Assembly: GCA_900544605.1 (NCBI GenBank)
Contig: UQVP01000006.1
Location: 1 to 49,812, forward strand
Reading direction: 5' to 3'
DNA length: 49,812 bases
DNA from: an uncultured Mycoplasmatota bacterium
GTDB lineage: Bacteria > Bacillota_I > Bacilli_A > RF39 > UBA660
The position numbers and the translations under genes were made by a program. Positions 33,740-40,229 of this stretch are shown here, piece after piece. The notes beneath the pieces were generated by a model. That model saw only the letters and a list, made by a program, of their open reading frames with translations, did no database searches and was not told where the DNA came from. The first letter of the stretch is position 1; every line of letters starts with the position of its first letter.

Positions 33740-34591
33740 ATGAATCAGGATAAAATGCATTTAATTAATAAAATTATTAATAATGAAACAATAAGAACAG
33801 TATGGGATAAAGAAGATGAAAAATATTATATTAGTGTTGTTGATATAGTGGGAGTAATATCTGAAAGCAAAGATAAACAGTCTTACTGGAGAAAATTAAA
33901 GCAGAGGTTAAAGGAAGAAGGAAATGAAACCGTGACAAATTGTCACGCTTTGAAATTAAAAGCTCAGGATGGTAAATATAGGTTAACAGATGTTGTCGAT
34001 ATTGAAGGAATGTTTAGAATAATTGAATCTATTCCTAGTAAAAATGCAGAACCAATAAAGATATGGTTAGCTAAATTAGGAAGTGAAAGAATAGATGAAG
34101 TATTTGATCCATCACTTGCAGCACAAAGAGCTATAGATATATATCGCACTAAAGGTTATGATGAAAAATGGATTGCAAAAAGAATTAAAGGTATTCAAGA
34201 TAGAAAACAACTTACTGATGTATGGAAAGATGGTGGAATAACTGAATCAAAAGAATATGCAATCCTTACAAATGAAATTTATAAGGAATGGTCTGGCATG
34301 ACTGCAAAAGAGTATAAATCATTTAAAGGACTTAGGAAAGAATCATTAAGAGACAATATGTCTGATATAGAAGTGGCACTTGCAGATTTAGGGGAAATAG
34401 CAACTAGAGAGATTGCTAAAAAGAAAAATCCAAAAGGTTTAAATGAAAATATTGAAGTGGCAAGGCGAGGTGGTAAAATTGCTGGTAATACAAGAAAAGA
34501 TTTAGAAAACGAGCTTGGTGAGAGTGTAGTTACTAGCAATAATATATTAAGTTATGAGTATATTGACGAAAAAGAAATTGAAATGAAATAG
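33740..34591 (+). CDS. BRO-N/DinD-like DNA-damage-inducible protein
   Basis: A 283-residue protein. The N-terminus (NNETIRTVWDKEDEKYYISVVDIVG, YRLTDVVDIEGMFRIIESIPS, AEPIKIWLAKLGSERIDE) is a BRO-N/antirepressor-type domain of phage origin. The C-terminus (GMTAKEYKSFKGLRKESLRDNMSD, ALADLGEIATREIAKKKNPKG) resembles that of E. coli DinD, which inhibits RecA. ATG 33740 follows GAGGAGG; upstream in-frame codons are leader. The LexA-like box in its promoter fits DNA-damage control. It shares the MTAKE segment with the KilA-N gene at 11782. Confidence 0.82.
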   Translation: MNQDKMHLINKIINNETIRTVWDKEDEKYYISVVDIVGVISESKDKQSYWRKLKQRLKEEGNETVTNCHALKLKAQDGKYRLTDVVDIEGMFRIIESIPSKNAEPIKIWLAKLGSERIDEVFDPSLAAQRAIDIYRTKGYDEKWIAKRIKGIQDRKQLTDVWKDGGITESKEYAILTNEIYKEWSGMTAKEYKSFKGLRKESLRDNMSDIEVALADLGEIATREIAKKKNPKGLNENIEVARRGGKIAGNTRKDLENELGESVVTSNNILSYEYIDEKEIEMK

Positions 34592-34646
34592 ATGAGTATG
34601 CTTCATTATAATAAGAATTTTAGGCACTAAAAATTAATTATAAATA

Positions 34647-34678
34647 ATAAAAAACACCATTTAGGTGCTTTTATTTTG
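34647..34678. terminator. Bidirectional terminator between convergent genes
   Basis: CACC/GGTG core flanked by A-runs and T-runs on opposite sides; it serves the DinD-like gene and, on the minus strand, the membrane protein that ends at 34671. Confidence 0.7.
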
Positions 34679-35174
34679 TATATTTTAAAATAGAAAAGAT
34701 GTTATCAATAATAAATAATATAACCAAAGTATAAGTTAGCCATTTAGGAATTTTATTTATCAGCTTATCACTAATATCTTTAAAAAGGTAAATAAATGCT
34801 AGGGCTAAAACACCCCAAACTAAAGAAATCTCAATAGCAACATATTTTCCCATAGCTAGTTTGAATTTACTATAATTCCAAAATGAGATATGAAATAAGT
34901 ATTCAATTGTTATGCCACCAATCCATTCAATTATGGTAAGAGCAAGTGATACCCAAAGAAAAATAATTATTGATTGAATAATTTTATTTTTCTTTATATT
35001 TTTAAACACAAAATTAGAAATAAGTATAATAAGAATAATACCTATACCATAAACAGGAGTCCATGGTCCATATAGATAACCGCTGTTTCCATCATTGTGA
35101 ATTAAAAATAAAAATATTGTTTCAAATAAATATCCAATAACTGAATAAAGAAAGAAATAGTTTAAATAGTACAT
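34671..35174 (-). CDS. Putative ABC-transporter permease-like membrane protein (PF06541 type)
   Basis: A 167-residue protein with five or so transmembrane helices. Family marks: FFLYSVIGYLFETIFLF, GYLYGPWTPVYGIG, EWIGGITIEYLFHISFWNYSKF and ISLVWGVLALAF. Proteins of this type are annotated as putative ABC-transporter type IV permeases, but no ATPase partner is adjacent and the function is not established. AGGTGAT precedes its ATG. It lies 42 bases downstream of the VanY-type gene and could share its transcript. Confidence 0.8.
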   Translation of the reverse strand: MYYLNYFFLYSVIGYLFETIFLFLIHNDGNSGYLYGPWTPVYGIGIILIILISNFVFKNIKKNKIIQSIIIFLWVSLALTIIEWIGGITIEYLFHISFWNYSKFKLAMGKYVAIEISLVWGVLALAFIYLFKDISDKLINKIPKWLTYTLVILFIIDNIFSILKYTK

Positions 35175-35216
35175 AATATCACCTTTATTATGGTGGAAAA
35201 TAAATTAAATTATATA

Positions 35217-35900
35217 CTAGTTTAAGTTAATATATTTATCATAGTATTCTTCAAGAGTTAAATTTTCATCATGTATAGTTTTAGCAGTATCTAATCCTAC
35301 ATAACGATAATGCCAAGGTTCATATTTAAAACCAGTAATTTTTTCTTTACCTTTAGGATATCTCAAAATAAATCCATATTTGTATGCATTTTCCTTCATC
35401 CATATAAATTCTTTAGAATTTTCAAACTCATCGTAATCATGGTTAGAACCTTCAACATCAACAGCAAGACCAGTTTGATGTTCTGAATGTCCAGGACGAG
35501 CAGAGCATTTATCAGCATAATCTAAGCCTTTTTCTTCTACATACATATTATAAAGTTTATTTTGGTATTCATAATCACGATAAGTAGAAACTGCAATAAT
35601 TCTATATCCTAACTCTTTAGCGTTTTTACTTAAAGTTTCAAAAGCAATTCTAGCTTCTTCTCGTAAATATTTATTTTCGTTTGCAAACTCATTAGATATA
35701 AGTTCTAATTTACTAGGAACATAGTTTTCGGGAAGTTTATATTCTTTGTTAACTAGTACTAAATATATATCAGGTTCGGTAATAGTTTTAATATTTTTGT
35801 AATAGTTATTACCAAAAAGATTGATGTCCTTAGTATAAAAAATTAAAATAAGAAGCGTTAAAGCAGTGTAAAAACAAGCTTTAAAAGTTTTGTTACTCAT
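35217..35900 (-). CDS. VanY-type D-Ala-D-Ala carboxypeptidase (M15B)
   Basis: A 227-residue enzyme with an N-terminal membrane anchor (about residues 8-22) and an external M15 zinc domain. The zinc motif is SEHQTGLAVDV (SxHxxGxAxD) near residue 140 and the third ligand is in EPWHYRYVG near 190; STYRDYEYQNKLY is the usual upstream segment. It removes the terminal D-Ala from peptidoglycan stem peptides. GGTGAT precedes ATG 35900. No vancomycin-resistance genes are nearby, so it is a housekeeping wall enzyme. Confidence 0.92.
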   Translation of the reverse strand: MSNKTFKACFYTALTLLILIFYTKDINLFGNNYYKNIKTITEPDIYLVLVNKEYKLPENYVPSKLELISNEFANENKYLREEARIAFETLSKNAKELGYRIIAVSTYRDYEYQNKLYNMYVEEKGLDYADKCSARPGHSEHQTGLAVDVEGSNHDYDEFENSKEFIWMKENAYKYGFILRYPKGKEKITGFKYEPWHYRYVGLDTAKTIHDENLTLEEYYDKYINLN

Positions 35901-35934
35901 ATTATCACCACTACATTATATGAATTAAATAGTT

Positions 35935-35962
35935 AATTTGTCTCAATAAAATAAGACAAATT
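35935..35962. promoter_or_regulatory. Inverted repeat in divergent intergenic region
   Basis: AATTTGTCT and AGACAAATT, nine bases each, separated by ten. It lies between the divergent VanY-type gene and the gene at 35997, without a T-run, so an operator is more likely than a terminator. Confidence 0.4.
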
Positions 35963-35996
35963 ATTTAATATATGATAAGATTAAAGAGGTGGTTAT

Positions 35997-36593
35997 ATGA
36001 ACATAAATGATATTCTTAATAAAACTCGTAATGGAATAGTTTTAACAGAAGAAGAAGCAAGATATTTTTTAGATTATTATTGTACAAGAATAAAAAAAGA
36101 AAATGTTATAGATAAATTTAATAGCTGGGATTATAAAGTTTGTTTTTTAACAACGATGGATGTTGGAACAGAGATGATTTTAAGAAGTGGTTTAAATGGT
36201 TCTTTATTAAATATAAGTAAAGATTTGGAAATACCACTTACACATTATTCAAATGTAATAGTTTTTAATGTAAATAATAGAGTTATACCATATTTAATAG
36301 ATTTAACATATAATCAATTTTTTAAAGCATATAATGATGATGAAAGTTATGTTTTACTTGATGACTTTGTAGTGAGTGAAGAACAAAAATCACTGGTTAG
36401 TAAACTAAATAAAGATGGGTATATCGAACTAAATGATGAATTATTAAAAGTATATATAAATATGTTTTTAGACTTCTATAAAGATAAAAAAATAAATAGA
36501 GATAATGTCTATCGTAATGTAGTTGAAAGAATTGAAAAAGAGGCACTGTTAAATATATCATCAATAACAAATGAAAAAATAAAGAAAATGTAA
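35997..36593 (+). CDS. Uncharacterised protein, possible papain-like fold
   Basis: A 198-residue cytosolic protein. SWDYKVCFLTTMDVGTEM, THYSNVIVFNV and YLIDLTYNQFF follow the order Cys-His-Asp seen in papain/transglutaminase-like domains, where the last motif often reads IDPTYxQF. The helical C-terminal half has no known pattern. AGAGGTGG precedes ATG 35997. The enzymatic reading is inference from three motifs. Confidence 0.5.
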   Translation: MNINDILNKTRNGIVLTEEEARYFLDYYCTRIKKENVIDKFNSWDYKVCFLTTMDVGTEMILRSGLNGSLLNISKDLEIPLTHYSNVIVFNVNNRVIPYLIDLTYNQFFKAYNDDESYVLLDDFVVSEEQKSLVSKLNKDGYIELNDELLKVYINMFLDFYKDKKINRDNVYRNVVERIEKEALLNISSITNEKIKKM

Positions 36594-36620
36594 TAAACTT
36601 AAATTTTGTTACATTTTTTT
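36585..36620 (+). terminator. Terminator overlapping stop codon
   Basis: AAAATGTAA/TTACATTTT with a 15-base loop and T-run; the TAA stop is the end of the left arm. Confidence 0.75.
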
Positions 36621-36698
36621 ATTATCAAAATTTAATATTGATAGAAAGAAAAATAGATATTTATTTAGATAACTTTTATCATTTTGAAAAATATTAGT

Positions 36699-36726
36699 TT
36701 GACATAATTTTTAAGACTGATATAAT
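36699..36726 (+). promoter_or_regulatory. Promoter of fused ABC transporter gene
   Basis: TTGACA at 36699-36704 and TATAAT at 36721-36726 (spacer 16, extended TGA before the -10). A second TATAAT lies at 36763-36768 just before the Shine-Dalgarno. Confidence 0.65.
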
Positions 36727-36782
36727 TTTTAATGTGATTAAAGAGTGTTAAAAAAATAAACTTATAATATGAAAGGAGTTTT

Positions 36783-39368
36783 ATGTTAAAATTAAAAAAT
36801 ATAACAAAAGTATATAATAGTGGCAATGAAAAATTAAAAGCTTTAGATAATGTTGGTATTATGTTTAGAAAATCAGAATTTGTTTCTATATTAGGACCTA
36901 GTGGTTGTGGTAAAACAACTCTTTTAAATATTATTGGTGGTCTTGATAGATATACTTCGGGAGATCTTATTATCAATGGTAAATCAACAAAGTATTTTAA
37001 AGACCGCGATTGGGATAGTTATAGAAATTATTCAGTAGGTTTTGTTTTTCAAAATTATAATTTGATAGGGCATCAAACTGTTTTATCTAATGTTGAGTTA
37101 GCTTTAACTATTTCTGGAGTATCAAAAAAAGAAAGAAAAAAAAGAGCTATTAAAGCTTTGGAAGAAGTAGGATTAAAAAGGCAAATAAATAAAAAACCAA
37201 ATCAGTTATCTGGAGGACAAATGCAAAGGGTTGCTATTGCAAGAGCTTTAGTTAATAATCCAGATATCATTCTGGCTGATGAACCAACCGGGGCACTCGA
37301 TACAAAGACGAGTATTCAAGTTATGGAAATTTTAAAGAATATTTCTAAAGATAAATTGGTTATTATGGTTACACATAATCCTGATTTAGCGCAAAAATAT
37401 TCAAGTCGTATTATTAAAATATTAGATGGGAAAATAATTGATGATTCTAATATTTTAAAAGAAGCTACGAAGGAAGAAAAAGCACATGATAATAAAAGAA
37501 GAACATCTATGAAATTTTTAACGGCTTTACATTTAAGTTTAAATAATCTAATGACTAAAAAAGGTCGAACTATTTTAACTTCTTTTGCAGGATCAATAGG
37601 AATTATTGGTATTGCTTTAATTCTTGCTATATCAACTGGTGTTCAAAATTATATCAATAAAGTAGAAGAAGATACACTATCTTCATATCCTTTAACGATA
37701 GAAGAATCAACAATCGATATGAGTAGTATGATTGATACAATGATGGGTGAAAATAAAAATTCTGAAAAAAGAGAAGAAGGAAAAATATATTCATCTGATA
37801 TTATGAATGATTTAATAGCAAGTTTGTCTAGTAAAATATCTACTAATAACTTAAAGGCTTTAAAAGAATATATTGAATCAGATACTAGTAAAATAAGGGA
37901 AAACAGTAACGCAATTAAGTATAGTTATAATCTTGATATAAATTTATATAAAAGTAATACTGATGATGGTATTGTAAAAGTAAATCCAAGTACCGTTATG
38001 GAAACCCTTGGAATGACTACGTCCAATCCTTATAGTCAAATGATGCCTTCATCAGCAATGATGGGTAATAACAATGTATGGGAAGAATTAATTGACAATG
38101 ATGAATTGTTAAAGTCACAATACAATTTGTTAGCTGGTTCTTGGCCAACTAAATATAATGAGGTTGTTTTGATTGTAGGAAAAAATAATGAGATTAGTGA
38201 TTATACATTATATTCACTTGGTCTAAAAGATCAAAATAAATTAAAATCAAAAATGAAAGCTATTCAAAATGGTGAGACAGTTAAACCTAGTGAAGAGACG
38301 GTTTACAGTTATGATGATTTATTGAATTTATCATATAAATTGGTGTTAAATTCTGATTATTATGTAAAAACTAATAACTTATGGATTGATAAGTCAGAAG
38401 ATGATTTCTATATGAAACAAATTATTAAAGATGCTGAAGAAATAAAAGTAGTTGGTATAATAAAACAAAATGACAGTTCAACGGCGACATCTAAGAGTGG
38501 TCAAATAGGGTATACTAGTGATTTAACGAAGTATGTTATTAATAAGACAAATAGTTCTGATATTGTAAAAGCACAAAAAGAAAATAAAGAGATAAATATT
38601 TTTACAGGATTAGAATTTCCAAAAGATGAATTAAATAGTGATTTTGATTATAACTCTTTATCTGAGGCAGAAAAAATAAAACTTGGCAAATTAAATAGTG
38701 ATGAGCTTGCTGAGCTTATGAAAGCATATAGAGATAATAAAAATTCTAGTTATGAGAGTAATTTAATAAAGTTAGGTTCTGTAGATATATCTTCTCCCGC
38801 AAGTATTAGTATCTATCCTAAGAATTTTGCTTCAAAGAATAATTTGATAGATATTATTGAAGAATATAATAAAACTGTGAAAGATAATAATAAAGAAGAA
38901 AATATTATTAATTATACTGATGTTATCGGAACAATGATGAAATCAGTTAGTCAAATAATTAATACTATTAGTTATGTCTTAATTGCTTTTGTAGCTATCT
39001 CACTTGTTGTTTCATCTATTATGATTGGAATTATAACTTATATTTCTGTATTAGAAAGAACAAAGGAAATAGGTATTTTAAGAGCAATAGGAGCCTCTAA
39101 AAAAGATATTTCTCGGGTATTTAATGCGGAAACACTAATAGTAGGTTTTATATCTGGCATTATTGGTATACTAATCACAATTCTTCTTACTTTTCCAATT
39201 AATAGTTTGATTCACATGATAACAGGTGTTAGTATTATTACAAAAGTACCACTTAATGCAGCCATAATCTTAGTAATTATTAGTATGTTACTTACAATAG
39301 TGGCAGGATTAATTCCTTCTCGTATTGCTTCAAAAAAAGATCCTGTAGTTGCTCTTAGAACAGAGTAG
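36783..39368 (+). CDS. ABC transporter, ATPase fused to FtsX-like permease (MacB-type)
   Basis: An 861-residue protein. The N-terminal ATPase (1-230) has Walker A GPSGCGKTT, Q-loop FVFQNYNLIG, signature LSGGQMQRVAIARAL, Walker B IILADEPTGALD and H-loop VTHNPDL. After about 240 comes a permease with one helix near 270, a large external domain of ~430 residues and three C-terminal helices (FtsX-like, ERTKEIGILRAIGASKKDI). This is the MacB/LolCDE-type mechanotransmission layout used for peptide export or resistance. AAAGGAG precedes ATG 36783. No adjacent two-component system gives a substrate hint. Confidence 0.9.
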   Translation: MLKLKNITKVYNSGNEKLKALDNVGIMFRKSEFVSILGPSGCGKTTLLNIIGGLDRYTSGDLIINGKSTKYFKDRDWDSYRNYSVGFVFQNYNLIGHQTVLSNVELALTISGVSKKERKKRAIKALEEVGLKRQINKKPNQLSGGQMQRVAIARALVNNPDIILADEPTGALDTKTSIQVMEILKNISKDKLVIMVTHNPDLAQKYSSRIIKILDGKIIDDSNILKEATKEEKAHDNKRRTSMKFLTALHLSLNNLMTKKGRTILTSFAGSIGIIGIALILAISTGVQNYINKVEEDTLSSYPLTIEESTIDMSSMIDTMMGENKNSEKREEGKIYSSDIMNDLIASLSSKISTNNLKALKEYIESDTSKIRENSNAIKYSYNLDINLYKSNTDDGIVKVNPSTVMETLGMTTSNPYSQMMPSSAMMGNNNVWEELIDNDELLKSQYNLLAGSWPTKYNEVVLIVGKNNEISDYTLYSLGLKDQNKLKSKMKAIQNGETVKPSEETVYSYDDLLNLSYKLVLNSDYYVKTNNLWIDKSEDDFYMKQIIKDAEEIKVVGIIKQNDSSTATSKSGQIGYTSDLTKYVINKTNSSDIVKAQKENKEINIFTGLEFPKDELNSDFDYNSLSEAEKIKLGKLNSDELAELMKAYRDNKNSSYESNLIKLGSVDISSPASISIYPKNFASKNNLIDIIEEYNKTVKDNNKEENIINYTDVIGTMMKSVSQIINTISYVLIAFVAISLVVSSIMIGIITYISVLERTKEIGILRAIGASKKDISRVFNAETLIVGFISGIIGILITILLTFPINSLIHMITGVSIITKVPLNAAIILVIISMLLTIVAGLIPSRIASKKDPVVALRTE

Positions 39369-39389
39369 ATGAAAAAAACAAGCATAAAA

Positions 39390-39473
39390 ACGACTTGTAA
39401 AAAGGTCGTATGTAGCAAGCGAACTTGCATAAAATAAAAAGGAACACTTAATTTCACATGTTGAGTGTTGCCT
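39390..39473. other. Hairpin cluster between ABC gene and SOS peptide gene
   Basis: Three hairpins in 84 bases: ACGACT/GGTCGT (39390-39409), GCAAG-CGAA-CTTGC (39415-39428) and AGGAACACTTAA/TTGAGTGTTGCCT (39440-39473, one G bulge). A fourth, the plus-strand terminator, follows. On the minus strand the third is followed by T-rich DNA and can end the small gene's transcript. They may be convergent terminators or a structured RNA. Confidence 0.45.
39431..39473 (-). terminator. Minus-strand terminator of the 28-residue gene
   Basis: Read on the minus strand: AGGC-AACACTCAA, loop, TTAAGTGTTCCT, then TTTTTATTTT. Confidence 0.6.
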
Positions 39474-39484
39474 GTTAATATGGT

Positions 39485-39519
39485 ATCACCTAAATCATTG
39501 TTGAGTTAGGTGATTTTTT
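39485..39519 (+). terminator. Plus-strand terminator facing the small gene
   Basis: ATCACCTAA/TTAGGTGAT with a 12-base loop and six T. Its T-run touches the stop codon of the minus-strand 28-residue gene, so plus-strand transcripts ending here are antisense to that gene's 3' region. Confidence 0.75.
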
Positions 39520-39605
39520 CATTTTATGATTATAAATATTAAACCCATAAGTAAAAAGATAATGACAATCAAAGTAAAGATTAAAAAATCTTTTTTTGAC
39601 GTCAT
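39519..39605 (-). CDS. 28-residue hydrophobic membrane peptide with LexA-like control
   Basis: The ORF starts MTSKKDFLIF and ends LIFIIIK: a short polar, lysine-containing N-terminus and one continuous hydrophobic helix of about 21 residues. The Shine-Dalgarno AAGGAAGGAG lies five bases before the ATG and is among the strongest in the window. About 50 bases upstream is TATAAT (39661-39656), and a LexA-like palindrome lies just before it. Size and layout match SOS-induced membrane peptides such as TisB (29 aa) or SidA (29 aa), though sequence similarity is not claimed. Below the size cut-off of ordinary gene calling, so easily missed. Confidence 0.65.
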   Translation of the reverse strand: MTSKKDFLIFTLIVIIFLLMGLIFIIIK

Positions 39606-39655
39606 ATCATCTCCTTCCTTATGAAAAGAGGCATCACCAAACTATTAAATGTCCC

Positions 39656-39682
39656 ATTATAATTTTGCCAAACGTTTGTTCT
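39656..39682 (-). promoter_or_regulatory. Promoter of the 28-residue gene with LexA-like box
   Basis: Minus-strand TATAAT at 39661-39656. AGAACAAACGTTTG at 39682-39669 covers the -35 position; it matches the Bacillus LexA consensus except at both end bases. No good -35 hexamer is visible at the usual distance. Confidence 0.5.
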
Positions 39683-39746
39683 TTTATCAATAATTTTTGT
39701 TAAATTATAAATATTTTTAATATATGTTAATTTTTGCTTTCTTAGA

Positions 39747-39775
39747 TTTACATCTTTTATAATAAATGTTAAAAT
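39747..39775 (+). promoter_or_regulatory. Promoter of thioredoxin-like gene
   Basis: TTTACA at 39747-39752 and TAAAAT at 39770-39775, spacer 17, 15 bases before the ATG. Confidence 0.6.
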
Positions 39776-39790
39776 ATAAGTGGTGATGAT

Positions 39791-40222
39791 ATGAAAAAGT
39801 ATTTTAAATTAATTGGAATTCCATTTTTGATTGCGGTAGCTATTTTTCTATTTATTAAATTTGTTTGGTTACCAGAATTTAAATTTAAAGATATGACTGT
39901 AGATGAGTATGTTAGTTTTTATAATTCAAACAATGAAGGGATTATTTATGTAACAAAAGCAGATGCTGTTAAGAAAGAAGAGTTTGAAGATGTTATAGGT
40001 TCTAATTTTTACAATAAAAAAATAACGGTTTATAAGCTTGACTTAACAGAAGTAACTGGTGATGATGAACAAAAATTTATCGACGCTAATGAATTTACAG
40101 ATGATTCATTTGTTATACCAATGTTGATGTATGTAAAAGATGGTACAGTTAAAGATGCTATTTTAGGATATGCACCTGATTATAAAGTAGAAGAATTTAT
40201 TCAAAATAACAACATAGAATAG
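39791..40222 (+). CDS. Membrane-anchored thioredoxin-fold protein without CxxC
   Basis: A 143-residue protein with one N-terminal transmembrane helix (about 8-28) and an external thioredoxin-like domain: GIIYVTKADAVKKEEFEDV replaces the usual Cys-x-x-Cys segment and SFVIPMLMYVKDGTV carries the cis-Pro. No cysteine is present, so it cannot be a dithiol oxidoreductase; a chaperone or binding role is likelier. GGTGATG precedes ATG 39791. It is seven bases upstream of tex. Confidence 0.7.
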   Translation: MKKYFKLIGIPFLIAVAIFLFIKFVWLPEFKFKDMTVDEYVSFYNSNNEGIIYVTKADAVKKEEFEDVIGSNFYNKKITVYKLDLTEVTGDDEQKFIDANEFTDDSFVIPMLMYVKDGTVKDAILGYAPDYKVEEFIQNNNIE

Positions 40223-40229
40223 GTGAGTT

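Noticed and set aside
39369..39437. 22-codon ORF directly after the ABC transporter gene, with three cysteines
   Set aside because: No Shine-Dalgarno, and its bases are explained by the hairpins.
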